Below, in pieces: positions 1-4,893 of a DNA stretch of 5,187 nucleotides. The stretch lies in contig CAXHBH010000053.1 of assembly GCA_964014735.1 (NCBI GenBank), forward strand, positions 1-5,187, given 5' to 3'. This DNA is from UBA7446 sp964014735. Lineage in GTDB: Bacteria; Bacteroidota; Bacteroidia; Flavobacteriales; Flavobacteriaceae. Below the pieces are notes generated by a model, which saw only the letters and a list, made by a program, of their open reading frames with translations, searched no databases and was not told the origin of the DNA. Made by a program: the position numbers and the translations under genes. Position 1 is the stretch's first letter, and each line of letters begins with the position of its first letter.

Positions 1-921
1 TATTATTGATAATAATATTTTATCAAAATCAATTTGATTTTCCATATGTGGGAGATGGCCTGACTCAGTAACAAAGAAATCCTTTCTTCTCGGGAGTATT
101 GAATCAATCTTTTTTTTAAAATTTTCAAAAACCACGACCTTATCGCTTTCTCCCCATATGGTATATGTAGGGATAGTACTTAGCTGAATCTTTATGTGTA
201 TTTCATCCATTGTATAGTGATTTTTTCTTGTAGATATAAGCGCATTAGCAAATCCTTTATACTTGAGCAACTCTTCATATTTAACATCCCACCCAATATG
301 TTTCTCAGGGTATTTAAAGTCTAATAGTTGTCCTTTTGAAATTGTTGGGTAGTTTTTACTTATAAAATCCTCTACCTCTTTTTCAGAAACTGATTTATTA
401 GTCTCCTCAATTACCTCTCTAAACCCTGATGATGCTACATATATTAGTTTTTCTACAATTTTAGGTTGTAAATCAGTAACTTTTGAAATAACTCTTCCGC
501 CATTTGAAAGCCCAATAAATTTTGCAGATATAACATTTAATTCATTCAACAAATCTAAAACTTGATTTGCCAAAAGCTCATCAGTATAAGCTTTATCTAA
601 GTTTTCAGAGTATCCTCGACCGTAAAGATCAAGCATAATTACATAATAGCCTTTTTCAGCTAGCATTTTGAAAGTGGGTTCCCATATATATGATGGAACG
701 GAAAACCCGTGAACTAAAACTATTGGAGATATATTCGAGCTTTTATTTTCCCATTTATAATAAGTAAAGCCCTCAGAGAGCTGAATAATGTCTTCATTAG
801 GGCTAATAATAAAATTGTTTTTAAAAGATTCATCTTTAATGAGAAATTCATATTTGTTTCTATTTTCATCACAAGCAAAAACAAATGGAATAAACAGTAA
901 TAGTAGAATTAGTTTTTTCAT
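1..921 (-). CDS. Alpha/beta-hydrolase lipoprotein, 3' end cut by window edge
   Basis: 307 residues are visible with no stop before the left edge; probably only the last few residues are missing, because the catalytic His region is already present. The N-terminus (MKKLILLLLFIPFVFAC) is a lipoprotein signal with lipobox VFAC and Cys17, so the mature protein should be anchored to a membrane on the periplasmic or outer side. Alpha/beta-hydrolase landmarks appear in order: the oxyanion-side VHGF (H71-G72), DLYGRGYS (98-105), the nucleophile elbow GLSNGG with Ser139, the acid in IWGESD (Asp260) and His289 in GHLPHMEN. A Ser nucleophile points to an esterase, lipase or peptidase rather than a dehalogenase, which would have Asp. 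The substrate cannot be read from the sequence. The ATG at 921 is chosen because it begins the signal peptide. It is divergent from the gamma-glutamyltransferase gene, with repeat R1 between them. Confidence 0.93.
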   Translation of the reverse strand, partial: MKKLILLLLFIPFVFACDENRNKYEFLIKDESFKNNFIISPNEDIIQLSEGFTYYKWENKSSNISPIVLVHGFSVPSYIWEPTFKMLAEKGYYVIMLDLYGRGYSENLDKAYTDELLANQVLDLLNELNVISAKFIGLSNGGRVISKVTDLQPKIVEKLIYVASSGFREVIEETNKSVSEKEVEDFISKNYPTISKGQLLDFKYPEKHIGWDVKYEELLKYKGFANALISTRKNHYTMDEIHIKIQLSTIPTYTIWGESDKVVVFENFKKKIDSILPRRKDFFVTESGHLPHMENQIDFDKILLSII

Positions 922-924
922 ATT

Positions 925-932
925 CAAATATA
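925..932 (-). promoter_or_regulatory. TAnnTTTG -7 element three bases before the hydrolase ATG
   Basis: On the minus strand TATATTTG is followed by AAT and then the ATG of the hydrolase. It matches the Bacteroidota -7 consensus TAnnTTTG exactly. If used, transcription would begin at or very near the start codon, giving a leaderless mRNA. No good -33 TTTG is seen at the usual 19 to 21 bases upstream (GTTC is there instead), so the call is tentative. The same arrangement occurs before the gene starting at 3401. Confidence 0.45.
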
Positions 933-945
933 AATAACTTTAAAA

Positions 946-986
946 TTAGCCGAACTAAAAGAAGAATATATACCTATGGTTTAATT
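946..986 (+). repeat. Intergenic repeat R1 (5'-shortened copy of the 68-bp family)
   Basis: R1 is the 3' two thirds of the repeat family. It carries GAACTAAAAGAAGAATATAT, identical to R3, and ends in the terminal motif GGTTTAATT (978-986). The left part is eroded: TTAG is joined almost directly to CCGAAC, so the AAGTAG segment is missing. It lies between the divergent hydrolase and gamma-glutamyltransferase starts and covers nearly half of their 94-bp gap, so it may affect promoters on both sides. No clear promoter for the transferase was recognised in this gap. Confidence 0.85.
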
Positions 987-1015
987 CCTTAAATTAGAAT
1001 ATTTAATAAAATAGA

Positions 1016-2707
1016 ATGAAAAAACTATTACTATTACTGGTTTCAATTACCTTTTTTGGATGTAAGTTTCAATCTAAAAAAACAGTGGCTGCTGTTGTCT
1101 CGGCAAGACTTGAAGCCTCTAAAATTGGAGTTGAAATAATGAATCAAGGAGGTAATGCTTTTGATGCTATGGTTGCAACAGACTTAGCTTTGTCTGTATG
1201 TTACCCAAATGCTGGTAATATTGGTGGTGGTGGTTTTTTGGTCTACAGGACCAACGCGGGAGAGATTGGCACTTTGGATTTTCGTGAAAAAGCGCCGTCA
1301 TTAGCACACGAAAAAATGTTTTTAAATTCTGATGGGGAAATTATTGAAAACAAAAGTACAAAGGGTGGGCTTTCTATAGGAGTACCTGGAACTATCGCTG
1401 GTTTATTTGAAGTTCATAGCAAACTATGCTCAATGCCTTTTGAGAGTTTAATTCAACCAGCTATAGACCTTGCGAAAAGAGGATTTGTTGTTACGGAAAA
1501 TCAAGCAAATAGTTTAGCAAAAAACCAAGGAGATTTTGTTTTATTAAATGGGTCAAATACGTTTTACGCCAAAACTTTTAAAAAGGGTGATACAATTGTT
1601 AACCATAATATGGCTAAAACCCTTGAAAAAATAAAATCTTCTGGTAGAGACGGTTTTTATAAAGGACAAGTTGCAGAAAAAATAGTTCAAAGCATACAAT
1701 CAACTGGAGGAGTTGTGACGTTAAAAGATTTAGAAAATTATGACGCAATTTGGAGAGCGCCTTTAAGTTTTAAATATAAAAATCTTGAAATCCATAGTAT
1801 GGGTTTACCGTCAAGTGGCGGAGTTTGTTTAGCACAAATTATGTCTATGATTGCACCTTTCGATATAAATAAATATAGCCCACGTTCTGTTGAAGCAATC
1901 CAGCTTATAGTAGAAAGTGAAAGGCGTTCTTTTGCAGATCGATCAAAGTTTTTGGGTGACCCTGACCTTGTTGATTTTAATGTTGATTTGTTATTAGATC
2001 AAAATTATCTTAATAAGAGAATGTCCTCATTTAGTTTTTCAGAAGCAACTGCTTCAAAAGACTTAAACCCAGGGACAGTCGTCTGGCCAGAAAGTAAGCA
2101 TACAACTCATTACTCTATAATAGATTCAGAAGGTAATGCCGTTTCTGTAACTACTACCCTAAATGGAAATTATGGCTCTAAGGTTTTTGTTGAGGAGGGA
2201 GGATTTTTTTTAAATAATGAAATGGATGATTTTAGCATCAAAACTGGAATGCCAAATATGTATGGATTAATTGGAGGCGATGCTAATAAAATAGCGTCTA
2301 ACAAAAGGATGTTGAGTTCAATGACCCCAACTATTGTTGAAGAAAATGGAAAGCTTGCTTTAATCCTTGGTTCCCCTGGAGGTTCATCAATAATCAGTTC
2401 TGTTCTTCAAGTAATTTTGAATGTTTTTGAATTTGACATGAATATTAAAGATGCAGTACATTTTCCGCGCTTTCATCACCAGTGGATGCCAGATTATATT
2501 AGACTTGAACCTAATGCATTCAGCGACGAAGTAATAAAGGAACTAACATTAAAAGGATATCATATTAATAATAAAAAGGGTGAGTTTATAGGGCGAGTTA
2601 ATGCCATAAAAATAAATCCCCGTGGTAATATTGTGCCTGCAGCTGATCCAAGGGGTGACAATACTGAAGCATCTATGTGGACTCAAGCCACGTATATAAA
2701 TCAATGA
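1016..2707 (+). CDS. ggt: Gamma-glutamyltransferase (lipoprotein, autoprocessing)
   Basis: 563 residues, close to the roughly 580 of the E. coli enzyme. The family cleaves gamma-glutamyl bonds such as that of glutathione and transfers or hydrolyses the glutamyl group. It matures by self-cleavage into a large and a small subunit, here predicted just before Thr363 in KHTTHYS. Other family residues are in place at a constant offset of 28 from E. coli numbering: Thr381 and Asn383 in TTTLNGNYG, Asp405 in NNEMDDFS, Ser434-Ser435 in LSSMTP and the GSPGGS loop (452-457). DFREKAP (88-94) supplies the substrate-carboxylate Arg90. The lid-loop segment (about 410-421, TGMPNMYGLIGG) is kept, as in glutathione-using enzymes and unlike the lid-less acylase-type members. 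The N-terminus has a lipobox-like FFGC with Cys16, so it is probably a membrane-anchored periplasmic or surface enzyme. It is the only complete gene on the plus strand. Naming confidence is high; the physiological substrate is inferred. Confidence 0.96.
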   Translation: MKKLLLLLVSITFFGCKFQSKKTVAAVVSARLEASKIGVEIMNQGGNAFDAMVATDLALSVCYPNAGNIGGGGFLVYRTNAGEIGTLDFREKAPSLAHEKMFLNSDGEIIENKSTKGGLSIGVPGTIAGLFEVHSKLCSMPFESLIQPAIDLAKRGFVVTENQANSLAKNQGDFVLLNGSNTFYAKTFKKGDTIVNHNMAKTLEKIKSSGRDGFYKGQVAEKIVQSIQSTGGVVTLKDLENYDAIWRAPLSFKYKNLEIHSMGLPSSGGVCLAQIMSMIAPFDINKYSPRSVEAIQLIVESERRSFADRSKFLGDPDLVDFNVDLLLDQNYLNKRMSSFSFSEATASKDLNPGTVVWPESKHTTHYSIIDSEGNAVSVTTTLNGNYGSKVFVEEGGFFLNNEMDDFSIKTGMPNMYGLIGGDANKIASNKRMLSSMTPTIVEENGKLALILGSPGGSSIISSVLQVILNVFEFDMNIKDAVHFPRFHHQWMPDYIRLEPNAFSDEVIKELTLKGYHINNKKGEFIGRVNAIKINPRGNIVPAADPRGDNTEASMWTQATYINQ

Positions 2708-2724
2708 TAGACAAAATAATAGGG

Positions 2725-2745
2725 TCTTTACACTAACTGTAAAGA
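2725..2745 (+). terminator. Hairpin after ggt, possible weak terminator
   Basis: TCTTTACA and TGTAAAGA form a perfect 8-bp stem around a 5-base loop (CTAAC), beginning 18 bases after the ggt stop. No T-run follows on the plus strand, so it is not a canonical intrinsic terminator. It may protect the 3' end or act with another factor. It lies in the gap where ggt and the membrane protein gene at 2883 converge. Confidence 0.4.
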
Positions 2746-2750
2746 TTAAT

Positions 2751-2776
2751 GGGACACTAAAGTTTAAACGTATCCC
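2751..2776. other. Imperfect inverted repeat with a GTTTAAAC palindrome in its loop
   Basis: GGGACAC (2751-2757) faces GTATCCC (2770-2776). On the plus strand there is one C-A mismatch; on the minus strand this becomes a G-U wobble, giving a 7-bp stem. The loop contains the palindrome GTTTAAAC (2762-2769). It sits just left of R2 and could be a 3' structure for the minus-strand gene at 2883 or an outlying part of R2. No T-run follows on either strand. Confidence 0.35.
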
Positions 2777-2840
2777 TATCCTACATAAGAGGATTAGAAG
2801 TAGCAGAACTAAAAGAATAAAATATGCCTCCGGTTTAATT
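2773..2840 (+). repeat. Intergenic repeat R2 (68-bp family)
   Basis: The recognisable core runs from CCTACATAAGAGG at 2780 to GGTTTAATT at 2832-2840. The span 2789-2817 (29 bases) is identical to 3422-3450 in R3. The left terminal motif is not in its expected place; GTTTAAAC lies about 11 bases further out at 2762. Its right end is 42 bases from the stop of the minus-strand gene at 2883. The gap 2708-2882 otherwise holds only the two hairpins noted separately. Confidence 0.9.
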
Positions 2841-2882
2841 TAATAAAAGTTATTGTACGAACCTTGCTGGTAATAATTGTTC

Positions 2883-3401
2883 TCATTCACTAAACTTTTT
2901 TAAGCCATTACGAATTTGATAGGGATTATCTACCTCAATACTTAAACCTTTGGTGTCTGTAATTTTACTGATAACATCAAAAATTTTATCTGATTTATAT
3001 TGATAATCTTCCTCTAATCGAAATATCAAATAGCCTTTTTTATCGATTAACCAAAAAGCTTTTTTTTTGTTAATCTCACCCTTTTTTTTGTAGAATTCTG
3101 TAACTTTTGCATAATGTTTAATTTTATTCCACTTTACATTCTTTCTAATTATTGGAATAAAAAAAGCTACTCTTTTAAATCCCTTTTCATCTATTACTAT
3201 AACATTGTAACAAACCAAAATAAGTGGAAATATTAATAATATTAAGATATGCGGATTGTATTTTAAGTACTTATAAATATTTAAATCAACATCAAAAATA
3301 ATATCGGAGATAAATACAGATACTTGCAATAATGCCAAACATATAGTTAACAAAAATGGTATTAAGTGATAATTAAACTTGAAAAATCTTAATTCAGTCA
3401 T
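2883..3401 (-). CDS. Two-helix membrane protein with a soluble, possibly PH-like, domain
   Basis: 172 residues from the ATG at 3401. A TTG six bases upstream is in frame, but it is part of a TAnnTTTG promoter-like element, so the ATG is preferred. Two hydrophobic stretches (about 12-32 and 51-70) are probable transmembrane helices separated by a short loop. The remainder (about 71-172) is a soluble basic domain. Its pattern, VIVIDEKGFKRV, then IRKNVKWNKIKHY, then KAFWLIDKKGYLIFRL, resembles the membrane-anchored bacterial PH-like proteins in which a Trp-containing strand follows a G-F motif. That resemblance is suggestive only, and no function can be assigned. Sense-strand runs of eight and nine A (3082-3089 and 3060-3068) encode the KKK of YKKKG and NKKKA. 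It converges with ggt and lies between R2 and R3. Confidence 0.85.
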   Translation of the reverse strand: MTELRFFKFNYHLIPFLLTICLALLQVSVFISDIIFDVDLNIYKYLKYNPHILILLIFPLILVCYNVIVIDEKGFKRVAFFIPIIRKNVKWNKIKHYAKVTEFYKKKGEINKKKAFWLIDKKGYLIFRLEEDYQYKSDKIFDVISKITDTKGLSIEVDNPYQIRNGLKKFSE

Positions 3402-3404
3402 ATT

Positions 3405-3412
3405 CAAATTTA
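3405..3412 (-). promoter_or_regulatory. TAnnTTTG -7 element three bases before the ATG at 3401
   Basis: On the minus strand TAAATTTG is followed by AAT and ATG, the same order and spacing as before the hydrolase gene. It matches TAnnTTTG exactly and implies a start of transcription at or near the ATG. No -33 TTTG is seen at standard spacing. The element is at the edge of repeat R3. Confidence 0.45.
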
Positions 3413-3421
3413 ATAAAAATC

Positions 3422-3471
3422 GAGGATTAGAAGTAGCAGAACTAAAAGAAGAATATATGCCTTTAGTTTAA
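3422..3471 (+). repeat. Intergenic repeat R3 (68-bp family, left end replaced)
   Basis: R3 shares 29 identical bases with R2 (3422-3450) and ends CCTTTAGTTTAA, running straight into the A-tract of the terminator at 3470. To the left of GAGGATTAG the family sequence is lost. In its place is an AT-rich junction leading to the start of the gene at 3401, which resembles the R1 junction at the hydrolase start. Its right end is 41 bases from the stop of the gene at 3513. Confidence 0.9.
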
Positions 3472-3502
3472 AAAAAAGACGATGTATTATCGCCTTTTTT
3501 TT
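3470..3502 (-). terminator. Intrinsic terminator of the 243-residue secreted protein gene
   Basis: Two 14-base arms (3470-3483 and 3489-3502) enclose a 5-base loop. They consist of an A8 tract, GACGAT, the loop, ATCGCC and a T8 tract. On the plus strand there is one A-C mismatch (3479 and 3493); on the minus strand this is a G-U wobble, so the stem is complete for the minus-strand transcript and ends in eight U. The stem begins 10 bases after the stop codon at 3513. It could work in both directions, but it fits the minus-strand gene best. Confidence 0.85.
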
Positions 3503-3512
3503 ATTAATTTCA

Positions 3513-4244
3513 TTACCACTGCTTGAGCAATAACCTCATAAATCTTAATTTTGATTCAAATTCTGAATAATCAATCTCTTCATTCATTTTTGATATCTCT
3601 TCAACAAATTCAGGATTGTTTTTTCTAAACGTTTGACCGTCGTTCCAAGCTGTTAAAAAATCTTTGTAAGATTGAAAACTTTGTAATATCCATGTGTTTG
3701 AATTGTCATGGCCTCCCATACGGATATGTCCAGTAGCAAAAGCAGATTTAGTTCTCGGGTATTTGGTTCTTAATTTTCTTACCATTTGATTCCATTTTCT
3801 TCTGTTTTCCATATCAATGCTAAAGGTGTGAACAGATTGATACGGATATTCTTTAGAGTCATCCCCAAATTGCATAAAGCGCTGACCGATAGCTTGGAAA
3901 CCTGGCGTTATGAGTTTACTAACTTTAAGCCTAAACTCCCCCCAAGCTTCATCTAAGTTTGATGGGCTGAAATTATCACTCATCGTGTCAATTGAACCTG
4001 TTATGACAACCACATGCGTGTGCTGAAAGTCATCTGGCGCATGCATAATGTCATACAGCATTACGTTAGTGCCAGGTGTTTTATTTTTTGAAAAGTAATC
4101 CTCCATGAGCTGAACAAATTCAGCTTCGTCCTCAACTGCAACACTAAATCCATAAGAAGCCCATCTGTTATCAGCAGATTGGTTTTGTGCATATGAAAGT
4201 AATGTAAAGCAGCATAGTGTAGTTAAAAAAAGTATTTTATTCAT
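3513..4244 (-). CDS. Secreted protein with two similar domains (possible ferredoxin-like duplication)
   Basis: 243 residues. Residues 1-19 form a Sec signal peptide with a likely cut after SYA, before Gln20, so the protein is periplasmic or secreted. The mature part seems to contain two related units, about 31-115 and 138-225. Each begins with a short strand and an acidic turn (FSVAVEDEAEFVQLM and FSIDMENRRKWNQMV), followed by a helix, a strand segment rich in Gly/His/Asp (HAPDD and MGGHDN), a strand (HVVVITG and TWILQSF) and a further helix containing a Trp (EAWGEF and LTAWNDG). This order is what one expects of a tandem dimeric alpha-beta barrel (ferredoxin-like) protein, a fold seen in monooxygenase-like and NIPSNAP-like families. 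The family assignment is inferred and no catalytic residues are claimed. It has its own promoter-like pair upstream, a hairpin against its start codon and a strong terminator, so it is probably monocistronic. Confidence 0.9.
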   Translation of the reverse strand: MNKILFLTTLCCFTLLSYAQNQSADNRWASYGFSVAVEDEAEFVQLMEDYFSKNKTPGTNVMLYDIMHAPDDFQHTHVVVITGSIDTMSDNFSPSNLDEAWGEFRLKVSKLITPGFQAIGQRFMQFGDDSKEYPYQSVHTFSIDMENRRKWNQMVRKLRTKYPRTKSAFATGHIRMGGHDNSNTWILQSFQSYKDFLTAWNDGQTFRKNNPEFVEEISKMNEEIDYSEFESKLRFMRLLLKQW

Positions 4245-4272
4245 TGTTTATGTTTAAAAATAATCATAAACA
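4245..4272 (-). promoter_or_regulatory. Hairpin in the 5' leader abutting the ATG at 4244
   Basis: On the minus strand TGTTTATG (4272-4265) and CATAAACA (4252-4245) form a perfect 8-bp inverted repeat with a 12-base spacer. The second arm ends at the base just before the ATG. In RNA it would put a stem against the initiation site; as DNA it could be a repressor site. Either role is inferred. Confidence 0.5.
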
Positions 4273-4310
4273 TATTTATAAAAAATCTTAAATACGTTAA
4301 ATTAAAAAGT

Positions 4311-4341
4311 CAAATTCATTTAGGGTGGAATTTTTATCAAA
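4311..4341 (-). promoter_or_regulatory. Bacteroidota-type promoter for the 243-residue gene
   Basis: On the minus strand TTTG (4341-4338) is followed by a 19-base spacer and TGAATTTG (4318-4311). This is the -33 TTTG / 19 bp / -7 TAnnTTTG layout with one mismatch (TG for TA). Both boxes lie in copies of a direct repeat, ATGAATTTGA (4346-4337 and 4319-4310). A transcript from here would have a leader of about 60 bases that includes the hairpin at 4245-4272. Confidence 0.5.
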
Positions 4342-4401
4342 TTCATAAAAACAACAGCTTATTTTTAAAATTTTAATTTAGCTTCTCAAGCAATAAAATA
4401 T

Positions 4402-4469
4402 AATTAAACCTACTTAAGAGGTTTAGAAATATTAGAACAAAAAGAAGAAGATATGCCTATGGTTTAGTT
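4402..4469 (+). repeat. Intergenic repeat R4 (complete 68-bp copy)
   Basis: This complete copy runs from AATTAAACC (4402-4410) to GGTTTAGTT (4461-4469), an inverted pair with one mismatch. It has the same 68-base length as R5 and by hand alignment matches it at about 55 of 68 positions. Its middle is the most divergent of the family (TTTAGAAATATTAGAACAAA). A second GGTTTAG follows at once (4471-4477). Its right end is 14 bases from the stop of the 37-residue gene. The 157 bases between R4 and the gene at 4244 hold the promoter and hairpin described separately and otherwise only AT-rich sequence. Confidence 0.92.
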
Positions 4470-4483
4470 TGGTTTAGCTTATA

Positions 4484-4597
4484 TCACCAGTCATTTTCGG
4501 TTAAGTCAATGCCAAAATATTTAAAAAATCTATATATAACATACAGAATAACTGCTCCAGCTACAATAGCAAATAATATTTCTATGACATTACTCAT
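4484..4597 (-). CDS. 37-residue single-helix membrane microprotein
   Basis: The product is MSNVIEILFAIVAGAVILYV followed by IYRFFKYFGIDLTENDW. One hydrophobic segment (about 4-22) is followed by a basic-aromatic stretch (YRFFKYF) and an acidic tail, the layout of a small inner-membrane protein with a cytoplasmic C-terminus by the positive-inside rule. Its ATG overlaps the TGA of the upstream 62-residue gene as ATGA, so it is probably made by translational coupling. The overlap and the clean membrane profile are the evidence that it is real; the family is not recognised. The two genes form the whole content of the unit between R4 and R5. Confidence 0.7.
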   Translation of the reverse strand: MSNVIEILFAIVAGAVILYVIYRFFKYFGIDLTENDW

Positions 4598-4782
4598 TTT
4601 TTATTTTTGTAATAGATACTCAATGAAATAGGAAGTAAAACTATTATTAAATATGTAACCATTTCTAGATACCAGTTTGAAAATTTAGGCAAGTAATCCC
4701 CAGTTAAGTCAGTCATAACAAAAAAAATAAGGGTTAAAGCCCCTGTTAGCCAATAACCATTATTAATAAAAAACTTTTTCAT
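4594..4782 (-). CDS. 62-residue two-helix membrane protein
   Basis: 62 residues with two predicted transmembrane helices (about 9-25 and 39-57), a short loop containing DLTGDYLPKFSNW and basic ends (MKK at the start, YYKNKK at the end). Both ends are probably cytoplasmic. It is the first gene of a two-gene unit: its TGA at 4596-4594 overlaps the ATG of the 37-residue gene. No family is recognised. Possible roles such as a small transporter subunit, a holin-like pair or a toxin with its partner cannot be told apart from sequence alone. No TAnnTTTG promoter is evident in the 27 bases between its ATG and R5, so transcription may start inside or beyond R5. Confidence 0.75.
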   Translation of the reverse strand: MKKFFINNGYWLTGALTLIFFVMTDLTGDYLPKFSNWYLEMVTYLIIVLLPISLSIYYKNKK

Positions 4783-4809
4783 TTAAATTGTTGTTAGTGG
4801 TACTAAAAT

Positions 4810-4877
4810 AGTTAAACCTACTTAAGAGGATTAGAAGTAGCTAAACTAAAAGAAGATGATATGCCCAAGATTTAATT
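4810..4877 (+). repeat. Intergenic repeat R5 (complete 68-bp copy)
   Basis: This complete copy runs from AGTTAAACC (4810-4818) to GATTTAATT (4869-4877). Inside, CTACTT (4819-4824 region) and AAGTAG (4835-4840) can form a 6-bp stem with an 11-base loop. Its left half agrees with R4 over CCTACTTAAGAGG. Its right end is 16 bases from the stop of the oxidoreductase gene at 4894. Just beyond it GTTAAAT (4881-4887) is seen, but without a partner. Confidence 0.92.
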
Positions 4878-4893
4878 CTTGTTAAATGTTTCA

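Noticed and set aside
3405..3407. TTG start two codons upstream for the membrane protein gene
   Set aside because: The TTG is part of the TAAATTTG promoter-like element, and a normal ATG follows at 3401. The hydrolase gene has the same TTTGAATATG arrangement and clearly starts at its ATG with a signal peptide.
4402..4469. Calling the repeats true attC sites
   Set aside because: Only the 9-base ends and one inner 6-bp stem are complementary. The extended L''/L' pairing of known attC sites is not found, and the core is TTAAAC/GTTTAA rather than a full RYYYAAC/GTTRRRY match. They are therefore annotated as repeats, with the integron idea kept as a hypothesis.
4810..4877. Repeats as remnants of a coding sequence (plus-strand reading of the type YLRGLEVAELKEEYMPMV then stop)
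   Set aside because: A similar frame and final stop occur in several copies, but R2 has an in-frame stop in the middle, R1 and R3 have lost the left part, differences are not concentrated at third codon positions, and in R4 and R5 a stop codon directly precedes the frame. It is a shadow of DNA-level conservation.
946..4877. CRISPR array
   Set aside because: The repeats are too long, diverged and far apart, with whole genes between them and no uniform spacers or cas genes.
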